Shown here: positions 17,048 to 26,999 of the stretch, one piece after another | How positions within the stretch are numbered: position 1 is the stretch's first letter | Layout: the number at the start of each line of letters is the position of its first letter | Assembly (NCBI RefSeq): GCF_900100885.1 | Contig: NZ_LT629692.1 | Span: 620,001 to 684,000 of the forward strand | DNA length: 64,000 nucleotides | Reading direction: 5' to 3' | Origin: Microbacterium pygmaeum | Lineage (GTDB): Bacteria > Actinomycetota > Actinomycetes > Actinomycetales > Microbacteriaceae | Made by a program: the position numbers and the translations under genes | Notes under the pieces: model-generated | What the model saw: only the letters and a program-made list of their open reading frames with translations | Database searches by the model: none | Told to the model about the DNA's origin: nothing

Positions 17048-17123
17048 TCTGTCGCCCCTTTTTGTTCGGGGAGTCGTCAATCGGGTGGCGGACCCCCTCA
17101 TTGCCGCGCCCCCACCGTTCTGC

Positions 17124-17148
17124 TAAACTTGAGTCAACGCGGCTCAAC
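17124..17148 (+). promoter_or_regulatory. clpB promoter with HAIR-like HspR operator
   Basis: CTTGAGT (17128-17134), seven bases, then GCTCAAC (17142-17148) match the HAIR consensus CTTGAGT-N7-ACTCAAG at 12 of 14 positions. TAAACT at 17124-17129 fits a -10 element, so the operator covers the expected start of transcription. In Streptomyces and Mycobacterium the HspR repressor binds HAIR in front of dnaK and clpB; hspR itself is not in this window. Confidence 0.72.
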
Positions 17149-17183
17149 TTTGCGATGCCGCGACCCAGACTTCAGGAGCACGC

Positions 17184-19394
<2,211 letters not shown>

Positions 19395-19420
19395 GCACTC
19401 GCAGACGATACGGTCGGGGC

Positions 19421-19891
19421 ATGCACATCGCACGCACCGGCCGTTTCGTCTTCATCGCGCAGTGGGTCGCCGCGGTCCTGCTGCCGCTGTTCGTCTTCCT
19501 CGGGCGGGGACTGGTCGGAGCGCAGATGGGCTGGATGGCGGTGCTCGGGATCGTCTACGGGCTTTTCGTGATCGTCGTGCTCCTCGTTCCGCCGGTCATG
19601 ACGCTGTTCGACCGGACAGTGCGCCGTCAGAAGACCACGCGCTTCGCGTACGACATCTCGAGCTTCGTGCTGTGGGGTGCGCTCCTGATCGCTGGTCTCA
19701 CCATCCCGGACGCCGGCGACGGCGGACCCGTCGACACGGCGCTGACGGTGTGGACCGGCGGCGCCATCGACAATGACGCGTCGACGTTCATCTTCGGCAT
19801 GGCCGGCATCGTCATCGGTCTCGCGTACCTCGCGACCCTCGTGACGGCGATCATGGGCATCGTCCGCTGGCGGCGGCCGGTCGGCGCGTGA
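19421..19891 (+). CDS. Four-helix membrane protein, function unknown
   Basis: 156 residues with four hydrophobic segments (about 10-35, 38-60, 80-98, 125-147) and a basic loop FDRTVRRQKTTRFAYD between the second and third. No enzymatic motif is visible and I do not recognise the family. TACGGT sits six bases before the ATG, so a leaderless transcript is likely. It is followed by the UbiA gene after ten bases and is probably co-transcribed with it. Confidence 0.7.
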   Translation: MHIARTGRFVFIAQWVAAVLLPLFVFLGRGLVGAQMGWMAVLGIVYGLFVIVVLLVPPVMTLFDRTVRRQKTTRFAYDISSFVLWGALLIAGLTIPDAGDGGPVDTALTVWTGGAIDNDASTFIFGMAGIVIGLAYLATLVTAIMGIVRWRRPVGA

Positions 19892-19901
19892 CCGCACGAC
19901 C

Positions 19902-20735
19902 GTGACCGCGGTGATCTCCGGGCTCTGGCGAGCCTCGCACCCCGGGCCGAGCGTGGTCGTCACACTGGTCGCGCTGACGCTCGGGATCGCGATGGCACTC
20001 GAGCCCTGGCGGATCGCGGTGCTCGCTGCGGCGATCCTGTTGGGACAGCTGTCGGTCGGCCTCTCCAACGACGCGATCGACGCGCGCCGCGACCGGTCCG
20101 TCGGGCGCACGGACAAACCGCTGGCGCGGGGCGACGTGTCGGCGCGGGCGGCGTGGGTGGCGGCATCCGTCACCCTCGTCCTTGGCCTGGCGCTCTCGTT
20201 CGCGCTGAGCTGGCAGATGGCGCTCGCCCACGCGATCGCGCTCGCCTCGGCGTGGTCGTACAACCTCGGGCTGAAGTCGACGCCGGTCTCGGTGGTCCCG
20301 TTCGTGGTGAGCTTCGGGCTGCTTCCCTCGCTCGTGACCCTGTCGGCGGCGGACCCGCGGGTGGCGGCCGGGTGGGCGTGGACTGCAGGGGCGAGCCTCG
20401 GCGTCGCGATCCACCTCACCAACGTGCTCCCGGATCTCGAGGAGGACGCCCGCACCGGCGTACGGGGTCTGCCGCATCGCCTGGGCCGTCGCGCATCGGC
20501 GGTGATCGCGGCGCTCGCGCTGGTGGGTGGAGCAGTGGCGGTGCTGATCGGATCGGATGCCGCAACCGGCATATTCAGTTTCGTCATGTTCGCCGGGGTC
20601 GTTGCGATCGCCCTGGCCGGCCTGATCCTCTCCCTCGTCCGGCCGCCCGGCCGATGGGTGTTCCGCCTCGTGATGCTCGCGGCGCTGCTGCTGTGCGTGC
20701 AGCTCGCCCTCGCCGGGACGGCACTCGCCGCCTGA
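19902..20735 (+). CDS. UbiA family prenyltransferase
   Basis: 277 residues, about eight helices. The first Asp-rich motif is SNDAIDARRDRSVGRTDKPL (NDxxDxxxDR type) and the second is LPDLEEDARTGVRGLPHRLG (DxxxD type), which bind the Mg-diphosphate of an isoprenyl donor. The active site is thus complete. UbiA enzymes attach prenyl chains to aromatic or quinone acceptors in the membrane. The gene converges on the FAD hydroxylase of a type III PKS set only 15 bases away, suggesting, but not proving, that the polyketide is its acceptor. Menaquinone or heme side chains remain alternatives. Confidence 0.86.
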   Translation: MTAVISGLWRASHPGPSVVVTLVALTLGIAMALEPWRIAVLAAAILLGQLSVGLSNDAIDARRDRSVGRTDKPLARGDVSARAAWVAASVTLVLGLALSFALSWQMALAHAIALASAWSYNLGLKSTPVSVVPFVVSFGLLPSLVTLSAADPRVAAGWAWTAGASLGVAIHLTNVLPDLEEDARTGVRGLPHRLGRRASAVIAALALVGGAVAVLIGSDAATGIFSFVMFAGVVAIALAGLILSLVRPPGRWVFRLVMLAALLLCVQLALAGTALAA

Positions 20736-20750
20736 TCCCACTCGCGACGC

Positions 20751-21914
20751 TCAGGCCCCGCGGTCCAGGCCCATCGCGTACGCGGAGGCGAACAGGCGGC
20801 CGATCGGCCCCGCGAGCATCGCGCGCAGCGCGACGCCCCGTGTCGCGTTCGCGGCGGCGCCCAGCGGCCGTCCGAGCCCGGTGTTCAGTGCGGCCAGCCG
20901 CGCGGCGATCGTCGCCGAGCGGACACGCCGCTGCTCCCACGCGTGCAGTGCGCGATCGGGTGCCTGCCCGGTGCGGACCCATTCCACGAGGAGCGGCGCC
21001 AGGCCGGCGGCATCCAGGAGCCCGAGATTCATCCCCTGTCCGCCGATGGGACTGACCTCATGTGCGGCATCGCCGATCACGAGGACGCGACCGTTGCGCA
21101 TCCGCGGGGCGATGAAGCGGCGCACGCCGAAGGCGGTCGCCTCGGAGACCCGCTCGGATGCCACCTCCTCGCCGCGCGTCGCGAGCGCGGCGCGCAGCCG
21201 TATGACGCGCGCCGCCGGGTCGGGGTCGGCGCCTGGCCGGTCCCACGCGACGAAGCGGCGTACGCCTCCGGGCATGGGAAAGGACTCGAGGACGCCGTTG
21301 CGGTCGAGGTTCACGATCGCCGTGTCGGCGTCGGGTCGCGGTTCGAGGGCGAGATCGGTCATCAGATAGCGGTCGCGGTACTCGTGTCCGCCGATCGCGT
21401 CCTTCCGGAAGACGAGGTCGCGCCCACCGGCGCCGGAGGCCACCACGACGATCGGAATCGTCCTTTCGGTCGGTCGGCCGCCGATTCCCGCCCGCACGTG
21501 CACGCCGTCGGCGCGCGGGATGATCGCCGACACCGTCGCTCCGCGGAGCGGCTGGGGGGCGCCGGCGGCCAGCATCCGCTCGGTCTCGGCCTGCGGCAGC
21601 GTCGCGACGAACGGGAAGCGCATCGAGAGCCGGTCGAAATGCACCACGCCGAGCAGCCGCCCGCCGGAGCGCGCCTCGCCGCGCGGCACTCGGGTCGCCG
21701 ACGCGAGCAGCCGCTCGGTCAGCCCCGACGGCTCGAGCGCGGCGAGGACCGGCGCGTGCACGCCGATCGCCCGCGAGCCCGATCCGTTCGACGGGCGGCG
21801 CTCGAGCACCTCCACGTCCACGCCGGAGCGGGACAGCTGCGAAGCGAGCAGCAGCCCCACCGGCCCGGCGCCGATCACGACGACGTCGGGCGAATGCGTC
21901 GAGCGCTCAGCCAC
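20751..21914 (-). CDS. FAD-dependent aromatic hydroxylase (SrsC-like)
   Basis: 387 residues of the PHBH-type group A flavoprotein hydroxylase family. A GxGxxG dinucleotide motif VVVIGAGPVGLLLA starts near residue 11, a middle substrate domain follows, and the second FAD motif is VLVIGDAAHEVSPIGGQGMN. The GTG at 21914 overlaps the end of the methyltransferase gene by eight bases, so the two are coupled. With the type III PKS and methyltransferase this matches the srsA-srsB-srsC order of Streptomyces, where the flavoprotein converts methylated alkylresorcinol into a hydroquinone. Function by synteny is inference. Confidence 0.82.
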   Translation of the reverse strand: MAERSTHSPDVVVIGAGPVGLLLASQLSRSGVDVEVLERRPSNGSGSRAIGVHAPVLAALEPSGLTERLLASATRVPRGEARSGGRLLGVVHFDRLSMRFPFVATLPQAETERMLAAGAPQPLRGATVSAIIPRADGVHVRAGIGGRPTERTIPIVVVASGAGGRDLVFRKDAIGGHEYRDRYLMTDLALEPRPDADTAIVNLDRNGVLESFPMPGGVRRFVAWDRPGADPDPAARVIRLRAALATRGEEVASERVSEATAFGVRRFIAPRMRNGRVLVIGDAAHEVSPIGGQGMNLGLLDAAGLAPLLVEWVRTGQAPDRALHAWEQRRVRSATIAARLAALNTGLGRPLGAAANATRGVALRAMLAGPIGRLFASAYAMGLDRGA

Positions 21915-22599
21915 GCCCGTTCCCGACCGCGAGAAGGCGGAAGGATGCCGGATGCTCGACGGCCCACTCCGGCCCGAGCGCTGCACGCAGCTCGTCGCGG
22001 CGGTAGCTGCGGCGGATCGAGCGCAACCCGTCCGTCCTCAGGAACGTGCCTGGGGCGAAGGGGGTGATGCCCACGGCGTACAGCGTCTGCGCCAGCCGCC
22101 CGCGCTCGATGTCGCCGTGCATGACCGGCCCGGTCGCCAGGGCGAGGGAGTCGGCGGTGAACGAGCGCAGCTCGTCCGCATCCAGGTGGTGCAGGACGTG
22201 GTTGGAGATCACGGCGTCGAAGCGCTCGCCTTCGTCCACCAGAATCGACGAGTCTGCGCACCGGAAGCGCACGCCCGAGGTGGCTCGCTTGCCCGCCACT
22301 GCCAGCGCCCGCGGGTCTGGATCCACGCCGACCCACTCGACATCGAGTCCGTCGGACCGCGCCAGGCCGGCGAGGCGCGCGAGCACATCACCGCCCCCGC
22401 ATCCGAGGTCGAGCACGCGGGCGGGCCGTCCGAGCCGTGCCAGGTGCGGCCGGAGTCGCCGCTCGTAGACCCCGCCCCACCCCGAGATCAGCCGGTTGAT
22501 CGTGCCGAACCGCCGCAGGGTCGCCGCGAGCCGTTGCTCGTCGCAGTCCGGATCGTCCATCAGCTCGCGCAGATCGACGTCGCGGACGGTCAGGCTCAC
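21907..22599 (-). CDS. Class I SAM-dependent methyltransferase (SrsB-like position)
   Basis: 230 residues with a Rossmann-type methyltransferase core: motif I RVLDLGCGGGDVL at about 61-73, acidic residue VGVDPDPRAL after strand 2, and motif IV-like region FDAVISNHVLHHLDADEL. It resembles UbiE/UbiG-like small-molecule methyltransferases. Its ATG overlaps the stop of the type III PKS gene (ATGA), and its own stop overlaps the hydroxylase start. The likely substrate is the aromatic product of the synthase. Confidence 0.85.
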   Translation of the reverse strand: MSLTVRDVDLRELMDDPDCDEQRLAATLRRFGTINRLISGWGGVYERRLRPHLARLGRPARVLDLGCGGGDVLARLAGLARSDGLDVEWVGVDPDPRALAVAGKRATSGVRFRCADSSILVDEGERFDAVISNHVLHHLDADELRSFTADSLALATGPVMHGDIERGRLAQTLYAVGITPFAPGTFLRTDGLRSIRRSYRRDELRAALGPEWAVEHPASFRLLAVGNGRG

Positions 22600-23756
22600 G
22601 CGGCTCCCGCCAGCTCGTGATCGCGGACAGCGGGTGCGGCGGTGGGCGTCGCGCTCGGCGCCGGAAGTTTGGTGAGCAGCGCCGACTCGACGGTGAGGCC
22701 CGGCCCGAACGCCAGCCCGGCGATCGTGGCGCCCGCCGCGATCGCGTCATCGCGCAGCATCCGCTCGAGGATGAACAGGATCGTCGCGCTCGACATGTTC
22801 CCATGTTCCCGCAGCACCGCCCGTGAGGTCCGCAGCGCGCTGGGATCGAGGTCGAGGCCGGTCTGCACGCGGTCCAGGATGCTGCGGCCGCCGGGATGCA
22901 CCGCCCAGGTGTCGACCGGCTCGCCGAGAAGGAACCCGTCGACGGCTCCGCGGATCTCACGGCCGATGATCCGCGGCACCTCGCCGGTCAGGACCATCTC
23001 GAATCCGTCGTCGCCGATCGTCCAGGCCATGTCGGCTTCGCCGTCCTCGGTGATCGTCGTCGCGAAGCGCTGGATCTCGAGGCCGCCGCGGACATCGCCG
23101 TCCGCGACGCCGGTGACGATCGCCGCCGCGGCGCCGTCCGCGAACACGGACGAGGCCACGATCTGGTCGGGTGATGAGCTCGGGCGGATGTGCAGGCTGC
23201 ACAGCTCCGTGCATACGACCAGCACCACTGACCCCGGCTGCGCCGCGCAGATCCGGTCGGCGAGCCGCAGTGCGGGAAACGCCGCGGCGCACCCGAGGAA
23301 GCCCAGGTGGTAGCGCTCGGTCGTCGGGGCGAGGCCGAGATCGCGCACGATGCGGAAGTCCGGTCCGGGCGCGTAGCAGCCGGTGCACGAGGCGGTCACG
23401 ACGTGAGTGATGGCGGATGCCTCGACCCCGGCGTCCTGCATCGCGGTGCGCGCGGCATCGTTCGACAGCGCCGGTGCGTGCCGCATGTACTCGGCGTTGC
23501 GCAGGCCGGTTCCCGGAGAGCGGAGCAGTCCTCGGTCGTCGACGAACAGTCCGTCCAGGGCGGCGCTGCCCGCCTTCCCGAGTTCGGGGAGCACGGTGTG
23601 ACGGGTGTCGATGTCGGCGGCGTCGAAGGTTGCGCGAACCAGCCGCTGAGCGAGGCGATCGCCTCCGGCCTGGGAGATGAAGAAGTCGCGGATGTCATGC
23701 TGTTCGATCGTCGTCGGCGGAACGGCGGTGCCGATCGACAGGATGCGTGCGCTCAT
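22596..23756 (-). CDS. Type III polyketide synthase (chalcone synthase family)
   Basis: 386 residues with a complete thiolase-fold triad: C156 in HLGFLGCAAAFPAL, H287 in WAVHPGGRSILD and N320 in EHGNMSSATILFIL. Length and the GNMSSA motif match bacterial alkylresorcinol and alkylpyrone synthases. It extends an acyl starter with malonyl-CoA units to an aromatic or pyrone product. A -10-like TATCGT lies five bases upstream of the ATG. It is the first gene of a coupled three-gene operon with methyltransferase and FAD hydroxylase. The starter and product cannot be read from sequence. Confidence 0.92.
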   Translation of the reverse strand: MSARILSIGTAVPPTTIEQHDIRDFFISQAGGDRLAQRLVRATFDAADIDTRHTVLPELGKAGSAALDGLFVDDRGLLRSPGTGLRNAEYMRHAPALSNDAARTAMQDAGVEASAITHVVTASCTGCYAPGPDFRIVRDLGLAPTTERYHLGFLGCAAAFPALRLADRICAAQPGSVVLVVCTELCSLHIRPSSSPDQIVASSVFADGAAAAIVTGVADGDVRGGLEIQRFATTITEDGEADMAWTIGDDGFEMVLTGEVPRIIGREIRGAVDGFLLGEPVDTWAVHPGGRSILDRVQTGLDLDPSALRTSRAVLREHGNMSSATILFILERMLRDDAIAAGATIAGLAFGPGLTVESALLTKLPAPSATPTAAPAVRDHELAGAA

Positions 23757-23880
23757 GCTTCACGATAGGCCGCAGATCCCGTCGATGCGAAGGGGTTGCA
23801 TGAGCATTGTCTGCGAGTCCTGATGGGCGGCGACGGGGGATCGCTTCGCGGTGTCGACACCGAGTGCGATCATGGCCGCC

Positions 23881-24035
23881 ATGACCCGGTATGCGATCGA
23901 TGCCCCACCGCCCTGCGGCTCGTGCGGGAGGCGGGCGTCGCTGCAGGCCGACGCGCTGTTGACCGAGGACCCGGTGCTCATCGCCGGCGCCGAAGGATCG
24001 TGACGATCGCGAGCTACGCCGACCTCACGTCGTAG
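23881..24035 (+). pseudogene. Remnant of a PIN-domain VapC-like toxin
   Basis: Frame-corrected translation begins MTRYAIDAPTALRLVREAG and, after an internal gap, continues LQADALLTEDPVLIAGAEG and VTIASYADLTS. These are the first and last parts of a PIN-type toxin with a conserved Asp in each. The centre (roughly 80 residues) is missing, and one base is lost near 23905 and another near 24000. No intact antitoxin is seen. The end overlaps the convergent MFS gene by 11 bases. PIN assignment relies on motif resemblance. Confidence 0.6.
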
Positions 24036-25371
24036 GTCCGGGGCCGGGGCCGGGGCCGGGGCCTGGTGCGGGAGCGGGCGCCGGTGCCGCCGCCGGCTCG
24101 GGGTCGGGCAGATCGCGCAGGCTCCAGAACGGACCGATCAGCACGAACAGGCCGGCGAACATCTCGAGGATCGACGCGATCCAGATCGTCGGGACGACGC
24201 CGATCCACGTCCCCAGCGCGCCGGCGATCAGGGCGGCGATCGGCATGACGCCCCAGACGCAGAACCGGATCGACGCGTTCATGCGGCCGAGCAGGCGCGG
24301 TGGGGTGATCCGCTGTCGGAAGGTCACCTGGGTGATGTTGTACAGCAGCACCGTGAAGCTGAAGACGAAGGACTGCAGCACGAGGAACGGGAACGCGATC
24401 TGCGGCACGAGCGAGGCCACCGGCAGCAGCAGCGGAGCGAGGCTGAATCCGATCACACTCACCGGGATCGCGCGGGCCTCGCCGATGCGGCGGATGATCC
24501 GTGGCGTCACGACAGCGCCGACGAGCCCGCCCACCGCGCCGAGCGAGAAGATCACGCCCATCTCGGCCGGGCTCAGCTCGAGGGTCCGGAGGATGAAGAT
24601 CGGCAGCAGCGTCGTGGCGATCGTGCCGAAGAAGTTCGCGAGGCCGGTGGTGGCCACGATCCGCCGGAGGAACCGATTGCCGAACACCCAGCGCAGACCG
24701 TCACCGATCTCGCGGAGGATCGGGCCGTGGTCCTCGGGAGCGCGCCGCACCTCATGGTCGCGGGTGAAGAGCAGGGCGACCATCGAGACGAGATAGGTGC
24801 CGACCGTTGCGACGACCGCGATCGGCGCGCTGAGGGCGCTGATCAGGCCACCGCCGACGGCAGGGCCGGCGAGGCCTGCGAGCTGCTGGGTCGACTCGAG
24901 CTTGCCGTTGGCCTCGCCGATCTGATCCGTCCGGACCAGGGACGGGATGATGCTCTGGTACGACACGTCGAAGAACACCGTGGCGATCCCCATGATGAGC
25001 GCCACGAGCACCAGGTGCCAGATCTGCAGCATCCCGAGCATCCACAGCAGAGGGACGGCACCCAGCGCGACCGCGCGCGCGGCGTCGGCCCAGATCATGA
25101 CGTGCCGCTTGCGCATGCGGTCGATCCAGGCGCCTGCCGGCAGCCCCACGATCAGGAAGGCGGCCACGTTCGCGGCCGTCAGCACGCCGACCTCGAACTC
25201 GGTGGCGCCCAGCAGCAGCACCGCCAGCACCGGGATCGCCAGCTCGGTGATCTGTGCGCCGAACTGGCTGAACGCCTGACCCGACCACATCGTCAGGAAG
25301 TTGCCGTCGCGCCAGAGTGAACGCGTCACGGGCGTATCGCTCGCGGCCTCGTCGGGGACCGATTGGGACAT
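24025..25371 (-). CDS. MFS transporter (macrolide/enterobactin exporter-like)
   Basis: 448 residues, 12 predicted helices, with FLTMWSGQAFSQFGAQITELAIP at the start, GAWIDRMRKRHVMIWADAAR in the 2-3 loop and RMNASIRFCVWG before helix 10, typical of MFS exporters of the MefA/EntS group. The C-terminus is a Gly-Pro-Ala repeat (PAPAPAPGPGPGPGPGPT) encoded by GGGGCC repeats. ATG 25371 lies seven bases after CACACT with TTGACA 17 bases further up, so start and promoter agree. The divergent ArsR-type gene is its likely repressor. Confidence 0.88.
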   Translation of the reverse strand: MSQSVPDEAASDTPVTRSLWRDGNFLTMWSGQAFSQFGAQITELAIPVLAVLLLGATEFEVGVLTAANVAAFLIVGLPAGAWIDRMRKRHVMIWADAARAVALGAVPLLWMLGMLQIWHLVLVALIMGIATVFFDVSYQSIIPSLVRTDQIGEANGKLESTQQLAGLAGPAVGGGLISALSAPIAVVATVGTYLVSMVALLFTRDHEVRRAPEDHGPILREIGDGLRWVFGNRFLRRIVATTGLANFFGTIATTLLPIFILRTLELSPAEMGVIFSLGAVGGLVGAVVTPRIIRRIGEARAIPVSVIGFSLAPLLLPVASLVPQIAFPFLVLQSFVFSFTVLLYNITQVTFRQRITPPRLLGRMNASIRFCVWGVMPIAALIAGALGTWIGVVPTIWIASILEMFAGLFVLIGPFWSLRDLPDPEPAAAPAPAPAPGPGPGPGPGPTT

Positions 25372-25390
25372 GTCGATCAGTGTGCGCGAC

Positions 25391-25410
25391 TGATTGAGCT
25401 TTGTCAATCA
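25391..25410. promoter_or_regulatory. Operator between MFS exporter and ArsR-type regulator
   Basis: A perfect inverted repeat TGATTGA-N6-TCAATCA. On the minus strand it contains TTGACA (25402-25407), the -35 of the exporter, 17 bases from CACACT; on the plus strand it covers TTGAGC, 18 bases from TAGTCT, the -10 of the regulator gene. One bound repressor could therefore block both divergent promoters. Confidence 0.75.
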
Positions 25411-25429
25411 GTGGGGCTAGTCTGGAGTC

Positions 25430-25939
25430 GTGAGTGCGGACAGCCCGGCGGACATCGAGGCGCGGATGCGCGCGCTGAGTTCTCCGCTGCGGCTGCGTGT
25501 CCTGCGTCTGTGTGCATTCGAGTCGCGGACGAACAAGGAGCTCGCCCAGCTCCTCGGCGTCAACCCGGGCACGATGCTGCATCATGTGCGCACACTGGTG
25601 CAGACCGGCTTCCTCGCCGCCGAGCCCGAACGCGCGGGAAACCAAGGCGCCCGAGAGGTCCCGTACCGCGCCACCGGGCTGTCGTGGCGCACGTCGGTGC
25701 CGGGCGGCTCGCACGTGCTCGTCGAGACCTTCCTCCAGCAGATCGAGGGCGTGACCGATGAGGAACTGGACGTCACCTGGCTGGGGCTCAAGCTCAACGC
25801 GGCGCACAAGGCCGAACTCGAGGAGCGCCTCTACGCCCTCGTCAATGAGTTCAAAGAGCGCGGACCGGATGCCGGCGGCGACACCTACTCGCTCTTCACC
25901 GCGCTGCATCCCGACCTCAACCCGCCCGCGGGGGCCTGA
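25430..25939 (+). CDS. ArsR/HTH_5-type winged-helix regulator
   Basis: 169 residues. The winged-helix domain (about 10-85) has ALSSPLRLRVLRLCAFESRTNKELAQLL and NPGTMLHHVRTLVQTGFL, then a C-terminal helical part for dimerisation or ligand sensing. There is no CxC metal site, so it probably senses an organic ligand rather than a metal. GTG 25430 lies six bases after TAGTCT, so the transcript should be leaderless. It diverges from the MFS exporter and likely represses it and itself. Confidence 0.84.
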   Translation: MSADSPADIEARMRALSSPLRLRVLRLCAFESRTNKELAQLLGVNPGTMLHHVRTLVQTGFLAAEPERAGNQGAREVPYRATGLSWRTSVPGGSHVLVETFLQQIEGVTDEELDVTWLGLKLNAAHKAELEERLYALVNEFKERGPDAGGDTYSLFTALHPDLNPPAGA

Positions 25940-25998
25940 TGCGTCGCCGTCGTCGTGACGACGTCAGGAGAATCTGCCGTTCGGGCTTCTGCGGGCGC

Positions 25999-26016
25999 GA
26001 AGAACCGCGGTTCTTC
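25999..26016. promoter_or_regulatory. Perfect 18-bp palindrome upstream of rraA-like gene
   Basis: GAAGAACCGCGGTTCTTC is a perfect palindrome without a spacer, ending 36 bases before the TAGCGT -10 of the next gene. It could be an operator near the -35 region or the terminator of the regulator gene upstream. No protein partner can be named. Confidence 0.45.
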
Positions 26017-26064
26017 CTGAGTTGTGCACTCCGATCGGGGTCGGGCCGCGCCTAGCGTGGAGGA

Positions 26065-26532
26065 ATGACGATCGCGACCGCCGACCTGTACGACGAGCGC
26101 GGCGACGCGCTGGACTCGCTGTCCCTGCAGCTGCAGGACCTGGGGGGCCGCGTCGCCTTCGACGGGCCGGTCCGCACGATCCGGTGCTTCCGTGACAACG
26201 CGCTGGTCAAGACCGCGCTCGCCGCGCCCGGCGACGGCGCCGTGCTCGTCGTCGACGGCGGCGGGTCGCTCGAGTCGGCGCTCGTCGGCGACCTGATCGC
26301 CGCATCGGCGGTCCGCAACGGGTGGGCGGGGATCGTCGTGCACGGCGCGATCCGCGACAGAGAAGAACTGGCCGACCTTCCGATCGGCATCAAAGCCCTC
26401 GGCTCGAATCCGCGCAGGAGCGCGAAGGACGGCGCGGGCGAGACCGATGTCCCGGTGACGATCGCGGGCGTGGTCTTCCGCCCGGGAGCCCACCTCTGGG
26501 CCGACGCCGACGGGGTGCTCGTCGAGCGCTGA
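26065..26532 (+). CDS. rraA: RraA family protein (regulator of RNase E / HMG aldolase fold)
   Basis: 155 residues covering the whole RraA fold: TADLYDERGDALDSLSLQL at the start, the FRDNALVKTALAAPGDGAVLVVDGGG core and the GIVVHGAIRDREELADLPIG active-site loop with the conserved Arg and Asp. Members either inhibit RNase E or act as 4-hydroxy-4-methyl-2-oxoglutarate aldolases; the sequence cannot decide. TAGCGT lies six bases before the ATG, with GGAGGA between them. Confidence 0.86.
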   Translation: MTIATADLYDERGDALDSLSLQLQDLGGRVAFDGPVRTIRCFRDNALVKTALAAPGDGAVLVVDGGGSLESALVGDLIAASAVRNGWAGIVVHGAIRDREELADLPIGIKALGSNPRRSAKDGAGETDVPVTIAGVVFRPGAHLWADADGVLVER

Positions 26533-26581
26533 AGCCGGCAACCCCTCGACATGCGGGGCACGAGAGGCGGATGCTGGTTCC

Positions 26582-26971
26582 ATGACCGGATTCCAGACTG
26601 ACGGCGCCTTCAGCGGCTTCGCCGTGAACGACATCGACGCGGCCCGCACCTTCTACGGCGAGACACTCGGACTCGACGTGCGTGACAACGAGATGGGGTT
26701 CCTGAACCTCTCCCTCGCGTCGGGGGGCAGCATCCTCATCTACTCGAAGCCGAATCACGAGCCGGCGAGCTATACGATCCTCAACTTCCCGGTCGACGAC
26801 GTCGATGCGGCGGTCGAGGAGCTGAACTCGCGCGGCGTGAACACCAAGATCTATGCCGACGACGACTTCCCGTCGGATTCGAAGGGCATCGTGCGCGGCG
26901 ACGGACGGGGCCCGGACATCGCGTGGTTCCGCGATCCGGCGGGCAACGTGCTGGCGGTGCTCGCCGGCTGA
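26582..26971 (+). CDS. VOC family protein (glyoxalase/bleomycin-resistance fold)
   Basis: 129 residues with two beta-alpha-beta-beta-beta modules: FAVNDIDAARTFYGETLGLDV in the first and FPVDDVDAAVEELNSRGV with DIAWFRDPAGNVLAVL in the second. These are dimeric, often metal-binding proteins acting in glyoxal detoxification, dioxygenation or resistance; the substrate is not predictable. The stop codon is part of a hairpin that follows. Confidence 0.83.
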   Translation: MTGFQTDGAFSGFAVNDIDAARTFYGETLGLDVRDNEMGFLNLSLASGGSILIYSKPNHEPASYTILNFPVDDVDAAVEELNSRGVNTKIYADDDFPSDSKGIVRGDGRGPDIAWFRDPAGNVLAVLAG

Positions 26972-26986
26972 GCCGCGGCGAGCACC
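26956..26986. terminator. Hairpin overlapping the VOC stop codon
   Basis: GGTGCTCGCCG (26956-26966) pairs exactly with CGGCGAGCACC (26976-26986) around a nine-base loop that holds the TGA stop. It lies between convergent genes and is likely a bidirectional terminator. Confidence 0.6.
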
Positions 26987-26999
26987 CGGCAGCCGCGGG

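Noticed and set aside
16271..17147. Repetitive minus-strand proteins (TITRIRRL and HHPDPAT repeats)
   Set aside because: They are translations of the complement of the GESPDPGD repeat and have no start signals.
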